A DNA stretch of 48,369 bases from Bacteroidales bacterium UBA3824 (lineage in GTDB: Bacteria; Bacteroidota; Bacteroidia; Bacteroidales; UBA3824), in the NCBI GenBank assembly GCA_002393195.1, contig DGIK01000095.1, forward strand, positions 1 through 48,369, in the 5' to 3' direction. Below, piece by piece: positions 18,486 through 25,762 of this stretch. The notes under the pieces were generated by a model. That model saw only the letters and a program-made list of their open reading frames with translations. It was not told the origin of the DNA and made no database searches. Numbering within the stretch: the stretch's first letter is position 1; every line of letters begins with the position of its first letter. A program made the translations under genes and the position numbers.

Positions 18486-19481
18486 ATGCAACTATCAGAT
18501 AAGAAATACCTCAAACGCCTGAAAGACTTCGGGATGAGCCTGATAACTACTTACAAATCAGGCAATGACATTGTTGAGAAAAATAGTTTTGAAACGCTGC
18601 GCACAAACATCGTCAACGGCATCCGTCTCGAAAAAAATTATCTGCGCGGCGGGCAGTCGGTATATAAACTCCACAACTTCGACCCTCGCATTAAGTACAC
18701 ATTCGTAAACGCCTCTACCGCAAACAAATGCCCAAACTGCGGCGCGGACATCGACCACACGAGCGGCGAATGTCCTTATTGCGGCACGGCTTACAATATG
18801 GATTACGAATCCAAATCTCTCGGCGCAAAATACCACACCGACCTCGTGATGAACACCACGACTTACAAGACTGTGGCGTGGGTGCTGTCGCTTGTTACGG
18901 CGTTCATTATCAGTTATATATACATCAAGACTACGGGGCGCACCTTCAACGGTTGGGATATGACAAAAGTGTTGGTGGGCACGGCGTTGTTTGGATTGGC
19001 GTTTTATTACGTGTTTTATTATTTGGATTCGTTTTTCATCTTGTTGCCAATCAAGATGTACAAGGAACGCATCAACGCCGCACAGACGCAATTTTGGGCG
19101 CAGAATGGCAATGACATCAATAAGGATGTATTTTTCACCAATCTCAATTACGAACTCCAAAAATACTATTTTGAGGGCGACCAGACGCGCAATGTGCTTG
19201 ATTTTGACCTTGTTGACTACACTACAATCACCCGCGACGGCGACATTGTAGAAATTGAAATCCTTGTGCGCGAGGTATATTACACCGGCGGCAAGGTGAA
19301 ATGCCGTCAAGTTTCCAAAAAAATCCGACTCAAACGCGCCAAGATTGAACATCGGTTGGAAAATGTTGGCGGCGTCGCGCTGCGCTGTCGCAATTGTGGC
19401 ACGTCGATGGACGCATTCGCTCAGGTATGTCCGAGTTGCGGCACAAGACACAATTATTTGCAGGAATGGTATATGATGTGA
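18486..19481 (+). CDS. Membrane protein with two zinc ribbons and a Tim44-like central region
   Basis: This 331-residue protein has an N-terminal zinc ribbon (CPNCGADIDHTSGECPYCGT, around 80-100) and two TM helices (about 130-150 and 162-190). A soluble alpha+beta region (200-300; NLNYELQKYYF, VEIEILVREVYYTGGKV) resembles Tim44-like domains. A second zinc ribbon closes the chain (CRNCGTSMDAFAQVCPSCGT). Both ribbons keep all four cysteines. Biochemical function is unknown. It is divergent from the TIR-like gene, 167 nt away, so the two could share a regulatory region; linkage to the STAND module is inference. Confidence 0.7.
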   Translation: MQLSDKKYLKRLKDFGMSLITTYKSGNDIVEKNSFETLRTNIVNGIRLEKNYLRGGQSVYKLHNFDPRIKYTFVNASTANKCPNCGADIDHTSGECPYCGTAYNMDYESKSLGAKYHTDLVMNTTTYKTVAWVLSLVTAFIISYIYIKTTGRTFNGWDMTKVLVGTALFGLAFYYVFYYLDSFFILLPIKMYKERINAAQTQFWAQNGNDINKDVFFTNLNYELQKYYFEGDQTRNVLDFDLVDYTTITRDGDIVEIEILVREVYYTGGKVKCRQVSKKIRLKRAKIEHRLENVGGVALRCRNCGTSMDAFAQVCPSCGTRHNYLQEWYMM

Positions 19482-19511
19482 ATTTTTTTAACGTTAAATC
19501 AATTATATCCA

Positions 19512-19886
19512 ATGAAAAGAATTATTATCCTTATTGTCCTGTTGTGCCTTGGCGTAGAGACCATTACGGCGCAGGGCAAAAAGCGGGTCTCCATCCTTGG
19601 CGATTCGTATTCAACATTCGAGGGCTACATTCCGGCGGAGAATGAGCCGTGGTATTTCCAAAAAGTTGACACTTCGCGTTCCGACGTGGTCAATGTGCGC
19701 CTGACGTGGTGGTGGCAGTTGATCAAGGACGGCGGCTACCTCTTGGAGAAGAATGAGTCTTACAGCGGCGCAACAATCTGTTACACAGGTTACAACGACG
19801 AAGATTATTCGCCGCGCTCGTTCATCACGAGAATTGAGGAAGGCGATAAAATAATAAAAAAAACATCAGCCGCAGGAGAAAGATGA
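19512..19886 (+). pseudogene. SGNH/GDSL hydrolase, C-terminally truncated
   Basis: The 124-residue ORF starts with a signal peptide (MKRIIILIVLLCLGVETITAQ). It continues with the SGNH block VSILGDSYSTFEGY carrying the nucleophile serine, then TWWWQLI, NESYSGATICYTGYN and SPRSFITRIEE. Complete homologues continue for about another 100 residues, including the GGTND block and the catalytic Asp-His near the C terminus. Here the similarity stops at FITRIEE, and the frame runs through about ten unrelated residues into a terminator. The protein therefore lacks two of the three catalytic residues and is most simply a deletion remnant. Confidence 0.75.
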
Positions 19887-19910
19887 TAGTTCCCTTGCGG
19901 CTGTTTGTTT
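19867..19910. terminator. Bidirectional terminator hairpin
   Basis: CAGCCGCA (19867-19874) pairs with TGCGGCTG (19896-19903). It is flanked by TTTGTTT on one side and an A tract on the other. It ends the truncated SGNH gene and, on the minus strand, the HEAT-repeat gene. The stem sequence recurs in the terminator at 21298-21343. Confidence 0.8.
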
Positions 19911-19961
19911 AAATGTAATTGTGTGTGTATCGTTATGCTTTGTTTTGCAAAATTTGGCGGC

Positions 19962-21125
19962 TTATTTGTTGAGCAAATCGTCGATGGTCTTGATCAGTTC
20001 CTTCTGGTCGTAGTCGCTGGCAACGGGGTTGGCCTCCACAGCTTTCTTTATGGTCTCAAGGTTTTCCTTGGTGCCGATTTTCGCAACTTCTTTTATTGCG
20101 GAAGTGCGTACCTGTTGAGCGGCATTGTTGTCGGTGGCGAGGTCGGTCATTATTTCAATCCATTGGCTCTCTGAATAGAAGTCGTTTTTGGATTTCCATT
20201 CGTTGTATTTTTCGACGTAGTAGTCAGAACTGAGAGCTTGCGCGAAGTACATGTACGAGATGGCGTCGGGGACGGGAATCTGATTGGTGCGCGGCTTTTG
20301 GGTCAGGTATTCGATTGTGACATTGTATGCCGCCGGTGATGACTTGCCGCTTGTGTTGTACCAGAGTTTGAAGAGGCTCTTCAATGTTGATCTGTGGCAA
20401 TATGCCTGGGCAACGTCGTTGAGTATTTTTGCAAGGTCTGCTATGAACGTCTCGTCGCCCAGATTGCCGATAAGTTCCAATATTGAGGAACGCACTCTGT
20501 TTTCGGGGTCGGTCATGAGCATGCGTATTGCGTCCGTAACGCCCGGGACGCCCAAGTTGCTCTTTTTGCATATCGCCTGGGCTACGGAAAGTCGAATCTG
20601 GAGGTTCTCGTGTCCTGCTTTTGACAGAATGAACTTTGCCACGTTTGCGTCGTTGCTGATTTCATCCTGGAGGGATTGGATGCCTGCATTAATCACGTAC
20701 AGGTTGGTCTCAGAGTTCAAGGCGGTCAGGATTTTGGGTGTTGTGGTGGGCGAAGGTTCCAGGTAGTCGATGGCCTTTCCCTTGAGCTGAGGTGTCTTGC
20801 TGGTCAGGAGCGAAAGGAGGTACGCCTCGACGTTTGGCAGTTTGTAGCGCATTTTCAATTTCATCAATACCTTGTCAACGGGGTTGCTCTGCAGAGCGAG
20901 TCCTTTTTCGTTGATTTCCACCTTTGCGTAGTTGTTGAATACGGTCTTGTATTCGAGCAAGGTGATTGTCTGGCCTTGGGCTGTCTTGATGTTTTTCATC
21001 AGGCTCTCCTCGGTCATTTCGGTTGTGCCCTGCGCTTGTACTGTCGGTGTCAGTCCGCCAGCACCGCACACCACAGTGGAGAATGTCACTGCAGCTGCAA
21101 CAAAAAATCTGAGTGTTTTTTTCAT
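19962..21125 (-). CDS. Secreted HEAT-like repeat protein
   Basis: This 387-residue protein has a signal peptide (MKKTLRFFVAAAVTFSTVV, cleavage near VQAQG). The mature part is built of repeated helical pairs of HEAT/ARM type, such as SKAGHENLQIRLSVAQAICK, DPENRVRSSILELIGNLGDE and AAQQVRTSAIKEVAKIGTKEN. HEAT solenoids act as binding scaffolds; no catalytic motif is visible. Located in the cell envelope or outside. Partner unknown. It is monocistronic, with a terminator at 19867-19903. Confidence 0.75.
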   Translation of the reverse strand: MKKTLRFFVAAAVTFSTVVCGAGGLTPTVQAQGTTEMTEESLMKNIKTAQGQTITLLEYKTVFNNYAKVEINEKGLALQSNPVDKVLMKLKMRYKLPNVEAYLLSLLTSKTPQLKGKAIDYLEPSPTTTPKILTALNSETNLYVINAGIQSLQDEISNDANVAKFILSKAGHENLQIRLSVAQAICKKSNLGVPGVTDAIRMLMTDPENRVRSSILELIGNLGDETFIADLAKILNDVAQAYCHRSTLKSLFKLWYNTSGKSSPAAYNVTIEYLTQKPRTNQIPVPDAISYMYFAQALSSDYYVEKYNEWKSKNDFYSESQWIEIMTDLATDNNAAQQVRTSAIKEVAKIGTKENLETIKKAVEANPVASDYDQKELIKTIDDLLNK

Positions 21126-21297
21126 TTTGTAAGTAATTTGTTGTTTTTATTATTGGTTATTGATTAGTTGCGATGCTATTATGTAGTTGCTAACGCATCG
21201 TTGCATATACAACCACAAAAAGTATGCTTTTGTTGTATGTTTTTCCAGTTTTTTTCTGACCGAGGTCAAGATTCTTACTAATCCTGTATGATATTAT

Positions 21298-21343
21298 AAA
21301 AAAAATCAGCCGCAGGAGAATGATTTGATTCTCCTTGCGGCTG
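21298..21343 (-). terminator. Intrinsic terminator of the repeat lipoprotein gene
   Basis: CAGCCGCAGGAGAA (21307-21320) pairs with TTCTCC plus TGCGGCTG (329-343 side, one bulged T). On the minus strand the stem runs into a T tract. It lies just past the stop codon at 21377. The rest of 21126-21297 is AT-rich, with nothing further recognised. Confidence 0.85.
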
Positions 21344-21376
21344 AATTATTTACCACAAACTATTTTCTATGAAAAA

Positions 21377-22795
21377 CTAATCTTTCGTTTCGTCGGTGGG
21401 GGTGGGAAGGTCGTCCAAGAACTGCCACTCAAACATTTCTGTTGAGCCGTCTTCGTTTGGAATCTTGATTATGCCGTCCACGATTTTTATTGTCATGCCG
21501 TTGTCAGCATATACAATGCCGTCCTGGTAGTCGCCTTCGTTGAGTTCGCAGAAGCCGGTGTATTCTATCTCCCTCGTCACGTTGCTGTCAAAGAGGTTGT
21601 ATTTTGCCTTTGTTACAACGAGGGTGTTGTCGTTGAAGATGAAAATGGCGAGAATCTTCAATTTTGAGTTGCCGTCAATGTTCTGATATTCGTACCAAGC
21701 CTTAACTTCTTTATCGGCGTATGATTTTGGGAGGAACGCTTCCACATATTCGCCGTCGTCGTCGCCGTCATCGTTGCCATTTCCGCCATTGTTGTCGCCT
21801 TCATTGTTGCCGTAGTCGCCTTGTGCGGTCTCGTCGGTGGCTGTTGGGAGTTTGGCGTTGTCCTGCTGCTTGAATGTGGCGTTGCCCATTGCAAGAGCCA
21901 CAAGAACGCCGTCGGATATTGTAACGTCAAAGAGTGTTTCTCCAGTGACGCTCTGCACTGTCACCGTGCCGTTGGAGAGTGAGCCTGTAACGGTGTATGC
22001 GCCTTCGAAGTCAATCACACGTTCCAATGAGTTGTTGTGGGTCTTGTACTTGTAGGTGGTCTTTGCCACTGTGCCGTCGTCAAAGAGGAATACGGACTCG
22101 GTCTTTGTGCGGTCGTTCTCGATGTTGGTGTTGGAATACCAGGCAGCAACCTTCTTGTCGGCGTACTTGGTGGGGTAGAACGGCTCGATGATTTCGTCGA
22201 TGTCCTCGCCGTGCTGAGTGTCGTCCATCATCTCGTCCTTGTCAGCCTTGGCGTAGGCGGGGATTTTGGAGTTGTCCTGCTTGGTGTAGGAGTAGCGTCC
22301 CTGAGGCTCGCCGATGATGCCTTTTTCAATCTTCATCTCCGCAGCCTTGATGCCCATTACAGTGATTGTGAGAGTTCCGTTGTCGTAATCGCCAGTGAGT
22401 GTGTACTTGCCATAAAACTCGGTGATTTTGGTGACGTTGTCGATGGAAGTTACAACTACTGAACCGTCGTCAAAGGCATATACGCCTTCGGGCTTGTTTT
22501 TGGTGGGGTCAACGTTTTCGCAGAAGTACCACGCCACCACCTTCTTGCCCTTGTATTCTTCGGGGATGAAGCCCTTGATACTTGCGTCGATGGTCTGGGT
22601 GGTGTTATCTTGTCCGTTGCCGTTGTTGTCGCCGTTGTTGTTCTGCTGCTCGTTGGAATTGTTGCCGGTGTTGTTCTGCTGCTCGTTGGAATTGTTGCCG
22701 GTGGCGTCGTCAATCTCGTCGTCGTCGCCGCATGATGTGAAGGTGAGAGCAAGTCCCGTCAGCATCACAGCCGCAAAATAGAATATTTTTTTCAT
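21377..22795 (-). CDS. Lipoprotein with Asn/Gln-rich linker and three tandem repeat domains
   Basis: This 472-residue protein has a lipoprotein signal (MKKIFYFAAVMLTGLALTF, lipobox TSC). A low-complexity linker rich in Asn/Gln (GNNSNEQQNN repeated) follows. Three repeats of about 115 residues come next, each opening with a variant of FxPxxYxxKxVxAWY and continuing with an FDDGxV and a G-x-Y-T-x-T-G block. The third repeat is the most diverged. The fold looks all-beta, possibly lipocalin-like; the function is unknown. A surface-exposed, outer-membrane-anchored protein is likely. Linkers between repeats are acidic and Gly/Asn-rich (GDYGNNEGDNNGG). Confidence 0.75.
   Translation of the reverse strand: MKKIFYFAAVMLTGLALTFTSCGDDDEIDDATGNNSNEQQNNTGNNSNEQQNNNGDNNGNGQDNTTQTIDASIKGFIPEEYKGKKVVAWYFCENVDPTKNKPEGVYAFDDGSVVVTSIDNVTKITEFYGKYTLTGDYDNGTLTITVMGIKAAEMKIEKGIIGEPQGRYSYTKQDNSKIPAYAKADKDEMMDDTQHGEDIDEIIEPFYPTKYADKKVAAWYSNTNIENDRTKTESVFLFDDGTVAKTTYKYKTHNNSLERVIDFEGAYTVTGSLSNGTVTVQSVTGETLFDVTISDGVLVALAMGNATFKQQDNAKLPTATDETAQGDYGNNEGDNNGGNGNDDGDDDGEYVEAFLPKSYADKEVKAWYEYQNIDGNSKLKILAIFIFNDNTLVVTKAKYNLFDSNVTREIEYTGFCELNEGDYQDGIVYADNGMTIKIVDGIIKIPNEDGSTEMFEWQFLDDLPTPTDETKD
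22638..22703. repeat. Two tandem copies of a 33-bp unit in the lipoprotein gene
   Basis: The unit at 22638-22670 repeats exactly at 22671-22703 and encodes the duplicated GNNSNEQQNN(N/T) linker. The unit length is a multiple of three, so copy-number change would lengthen the linker without a frameshift. Confidence 0.9.
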
Positions 22796-23002
22796 AGCTG
22801 TTTGGGTTTTGGTGAAACTAAAAGCTTTGACAGACCGTTTGCCTATCCAATTGGCTTTAACGGAAATCAGTCTGCGAATGTTCCCGAAAATCAGGGGTTT
22901 ATTTGTTAAAAAAACGGAAATAATATTTTTTCCAAATTTACGTTTTTATATCAATGGCATTAATGTCTGACATCAATACTAATTGTATTAAATCTTATCG
23001 TT

Positions 23003-23599
23003 ATGAAAAGGTTATTATTAATTGTGGCGGCAGCCCTGTTGGGTTTCACCGCCGCTAACGCGCAGGCTCCCAGTGATGTCAACGAGACATGGGAAAAGAC
23101 CATCACCGTGCCAGCATCGCAGGCTACAATCGTCGAAAAACTCTTCACTGCGTGGGGCAAGCAATTCCCCGGCGACTATGTGGACGCTTTCGCCGATTTC
23201 AAGAAAAAGCCGACGTGGTACACCAATGGCGAAGGTCCTTATATGATTGATTTCGCCCCGAAAAACGGCTACCTCAATATTATGGCAACCGTTCAACTTG
23301 AACTCGCGCTGACGGCAGTGTATTGGAATCTCCCTAACGGCAACAAACTCTTTGGCATTACCATCAACGAATGTCACGAAGGTGAAGGCGGCACAGAGGA
23401 TGCAATCTGCGATTTCGCTCTTGCATTCTACGAGTACAACGCCACCAAAGGCACGATGACTCCCCGCGCCGACCTTGTCAAGAAGGTACTTGGAAAGACC
23501 GACCACGTAAATCTTCCCAAGGAAGGCCGCGACCTCGAATATTGGGACGAGAAGACCGAATCGCACAAGACGATTAAGTGGACTGGAAACGGATTCTAA
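23003..23599 (+). CDS. Short secreted protein, paralogue of the gene at 28951-29613
   Basis: This 198-residue protein has a signal peptide (MKRLLLIVAAALLGFTAANA). The mature sequence shares several blocks with the product of 28951-29613: WEK(T/S)xxVPxSQ, VEKLFTAWxKxFP, APKNG, AVYWNLPNGNKLFG, FYEYNAxKGTxTPRAD and the C-terminal IKW(T/N)GNGF. No catalytic motif is seen. The paralogue lies inside the GH43/CE cluster. Function unknown. Confidence 0.75.
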   Translation: MKRLLLIVAAALLGFTAANAQAPSDVNETWEKTITVPASQATIVEKLFTAWGKQFPGDYVDAFADFKKKPTWYTNGEGPYMIDFAPKNGYLNIMATVQLELALTAVYWNLPNGNKLFGITINECHEGEGGTEDAICDFALAFYEYNATKGTMTPRADLVKKVLGKTDHVNLPKEGRDLEYWDEKTESHKTIKWTGNGF

Positions 23600-23627
23600 T
23601 TGTCTGATTGTGACATAAATTGACGTA

Positions 23628-23649
23628 GAGACGATGTGCACGTCGTCTC
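23628..23649. repeat. REP-like palindrome GAGACGA...TCGTCTC
   Basis: GAGACGA (23628-23634) and TCGTCTC (23643-23649) flank GTGCAC, giving a 22-nt near-perfect palindrome. The sequence type (GTAGAGACG...) resembles short interspersed hairpins common in Bacteroidota genomes. Confidence 0.55.
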
Positions 23650-23676
23650 CCAAATATGATCATTTGATAAAAAATG

Positions 23677-23707
23677 GGCTGTCTAAATTTTGGGACAGCC
23701 TATTTTT
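23677..23707 (+). terminator. Intrinsic terminator after the secreted-protein gene
   Basis: GGCTGTC (23677-23683) pairs with GACAGCC (23694-23700) and is followed by TATTTTTATT. Confidence 0.7.
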
Positions 23708-23720
23708 ATTCGTTAAAATT

Positions 23721-23751
23721 TTTGATTGTAATAGAAAATCGTTTACATTTG
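23721..23751 (+). promoter_or_regulatory. Promoter of the hicA-remnant/hicB pair
   Basis: A -33 TTTG (23721-23724), a 19-nt spacer and a -7 TACATTTG (23744-23751) exactly match the Bacteroidota consensus. The predicted start is about 20 nt before the hicA-remnant ATG. Confidence 0.75.
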
Positions 23752-23777
23752 CAATCATAATATAAAACGTTGGCTAT

Positions 23778-23834
23778 ATGACACAATGGGATAAACTCTT
23801 GCAACGGATAAAGACTCATTATGAAATTTCTTGA
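23778..23834 (+). pseudogene. HicA toxin remnant (18 codons)
   Basis: A short ORF encodes MTQWDKLLQRIKTHYEIS and then stops. The first dozen residues resemble the start of HicA mRNA-interferase toxins, which normally continue for 60-80 residues with a double-stranded-RNA-binding-like fold and a catalytic histidine. The catalytic part is missing. It sits directly behind a good promoter and overlaps the start of the HicB-like gene by 14 nt, the position expected of hicA. Confidence 0.5.
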
Positions 23835-24060
23835 CGAATATATGAAGATGCCGTATAGGTTGGAAATTGTGCTTGACACGGAGGAATCGGGTTTTGTGGC
23901 GACCTATCCTGAATTGCCTGGGTGCATTACTTGCGGCGAAACCCTTGCAGATGTCATTCAGAACGTGGAGGATGCAAAAAGGGAGTGGCTTTTGGCGGCT
24001 ATTGAGGACAATATTCCAATCTATGAACCAAAAGATGACAGTTTGTTATGCAATCATTGA
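23821..24060 (+). CDS. HicB-like antitoxin, short form
   Basis: This 79-residue protein matches the HicB N-terminal domain, with MPYRLEIVLDTEESGFVATY, PELPGCITCGETLADVIQNVEDAKREWL and EDNIPIYEP. Full-length HicB proteins usually add a C-terminal ribbon-helix-helix or HTH DNA-binding domain of 40-60 residues. Here the chain ends at PKDDSLLCNH, so the DNA-binding part appears to be lost. With the remnant hicA upstream, the locus looks like a decayed toxin-antitoxin pair, although the HicB domain itself is intact. Confidence 0.75.
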   Translation: MKFLDEYMKMPYRLEIVLDTEESGFVATYPELPGCITCGETLADVIQNVEDAKREWLLAAIEDNIPIYEPKDDSLLCNH

Positions 24061-24119
24061 GAATTGCAAATACCTTAAAATCCTGTATGCTATGTTGTTT
24101 AATGATATAACAAATTAAA

Positions 24120-24857
24120 ATGGGAAAAAATATCAATCTTTTTTTCAATAAATTCAACTCAATTCCATATTTGGATAATGCCGATTATACACAAATCGAC
24201 CTTATAATCCAGATTGCAGAATCAATTGTCAATATGACAGGACTGGGAGTTTACATCTTCGATTATCATAAGAAAGGTGTAATATATCTATCTAAGAATA
24301 TACCGAAATGGTTTGGTCTGCCTGATACAATATGCAGTGATTATGAAGCATACCTTCAATATATACCTGAGGAGGATTTTAATATGTTGGTGGAGATTAA
24401 TAACGCTGTATTTGAGTTTTGGAGCAAACTTTCTACAACGCACTATGAAAAATATACGGTTTCTTATGATTTCCGTTTTAAAGGTTTTATGGTGCATCAG
24501 CATTACGCCCCTCTTTTTATTGACAACGGGAAAATATGGTTGTCGATGTGCATTGTTTCGCTTTCGGCTCGAAAGAAAACTGGGAACGTTATAATGAATG
24601 CCTCTGATAGCAATTTCCATTATGAATATTCTTTGAAAAGCAAGAGGTGGATGCCTAAAAAAAATGTATCCTTGACAGAGAGGGAAAAAAATATAATACG
24701 TTTTTGTGCCCAGGGATTGTCTGTAAAGCAGATAGCTGAAATCGTTTCAGTCGGATATGAAACGATAAAAAGTCAGAAGAAAAAAATTTTTGAAAAACTT
24801 GGTGTGACAAGCGTTGAAGAAATGGTTAGTTGCGCGATGAACGATTGTTTGATGTAA
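24120..24857 (+). CDS. LuxR-type transcriptional regulator with PAS-like N-terminal domain
   Basis: This 245-residue protein has an N-terminal PAS-like segment (about 25-150; GLGVYIFDYHKKGVIYLSKNIPKWFGL) and a C-terminal LuxR/GerE helix-turn-helix (about 182-242; LTEREKNIIRFCAQGLSVKQIAE...VGYETIKSQKKKIFEKLGVTS). It lacks a receiver domain, so it is not a classic response regulator. Base composition is more AT-rich than the core genes. A palindromic CCCC-TAAAT-GGGG site lies 40 nt downstream, just upstream of the next gene's -33 element, and is a plausible target. Confidence 0.85.
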   Translation: MGKNINLFFNKFNSIPYLDNADYTQIDLIIQIAESIVNMTGLGVYIFDYHKKGVIYLSKNIPKWFGLPDTICSDYEAYLQYIPEEDFNMLVEINNAVFEFWSKLSTTHYEKYTVSYDFRFKGFMVHQHYAPLFIDNGKIWLSMCIVSLSARKKTGNVIMNASDSNFHYEYSLKSKRWMPKKNVSLTEREKNIIRFCAQGLSVKQIAEIVSVGYETIKSQKKKIFEKLGVTSVEEMVSCAMNDCLM

Positions 24858-24895
24858 AATAATCACCTATTCAGGGGAAGAATTTTTGATAATTT

Positions 24896-24941
24896 CCCCT
24901 AAATGGGGGATTGCCGGATCGAGTGGACTATCGTAACTTTG
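24896..24941 (+). promoter_or_regulatory. Promoter with adjacent CCCCTAAATGGGG palindrome
   Basis: A -7 TAACTTTG (24934-24941) and a -33 ATTG (24910-24913) are separated by 20 nt. CCCCTAAATGGGG (24896-24908) abuts the -33 element, the usual place for an activator site. A related inverted pair, AGGGGAA/TTTCCCCT, spans 24873-24900. Confidence 0.55.
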
Positions 24942-24985
24942 CAGACGTAATAGTTCAATTAATTGTTTAACTCAATGAATACAAA

Positions 24986-25762
24986 ATGAAGAATAAATAT
25001 TGCATTTTAGCTAAGTCAATTGTTATGGCGGCGTTTCTTTTCTTTTGTATGGCTTGTCAGAAGGACGATACACCTATTCCTGATGTAGGAATGTCAACGG
25101 ATGAGACTAACTGGTTGTTTCGTGCCGACACTACAAATGAAACGTCGTTCAGTATTTCCAAGAAGAGTTATTGGAGAAAATCTTGGGACGAGGATACGTG
25201 TTGTCGTGTACTTATCTTGGGTGAAAATTCTGAAAGGATGTACAAGACCGTCAAGTTCGCAAATATGAAGAAGACCATTTGCCAAGAATGGTTGCTTGAA
25301 GATTTGCAGACAGATTTTTTTAACAAGTATAGAGTCATTCCAAGTAATGACGGTCCCACCCCTGGATACTATTATCTTTGGGAAGACAATTTTGGCGATG
25401 CAGATTCTGAGGTGTTCGATGAAATTGTCCGTAATTATGATGATCCCGAAAACGTTAGCGAAAGTGGTTTCCATATACCGACTCGCGATGATATTGTTAC
25501 CTTGGGAAAAATCATAAAGAATACGAGTAAAATTCCGGAAGATTTGGTGTTGAGTTATCAGATTGTTACGTGGAACGGGGTTCGTACAAAAATGTCGCGT
25601 TTCTGGATTGATTCTCCAGACCCTGACAAACAGGAAGGCTGTGGTGTCTGTGTTCAGTGGCTTTCGTGCCAAAACGACAAGATGGTTTATGGTTTTCCTA
25701 ATGACAGAAACGCGGAAATGAAAGTTCGTCTGTGCAGAACTATTACCAAACAGCAATGGTAA
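24986..25762 (+). CDS. Lipoprotein with FISUMP-like domain
   Basis: This 258-residue protein has a lipoprotein signal ending in FFCMAC (Cys followed by QKDD). The C-terminal half resembles the Fibrobacter succinogenes major paralogous domain: YYLWEDNF, SGFHIPTRDDIVTLGKII, then FWIDSPDP, and the closing CVQW...MVYGFPNDRNAEMKVRLCR. In that family the domain is extracellular and of unknown role. The gene follows a LuxR regulator and a putative operator, and overlaps the next gene by 7 nt. Confidence 0.65.
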   Translation: MKNKYCILAKSIVMAAFLFFCMACQKDDTPIPDVGMSTDETNWLFRADTTNETSFSISKKSYWRKSWDEDTCCRVLILGENSERMYKTVKFANMKKTICQEWLLEDLQTDFFNKYRVIPSNDGPTPGYYYLWEDNFGDADSEVFDEIVRNYDDPENVSESGFHIPTRDDIVTLGKIIKNTSKIPEDLVLSYQIVTWNGVRTKMSRFWIDSPDPDKQEGCGVCVQWLSCQNDKMVYGFPNDRNAEMKVRLCRTITKQQW

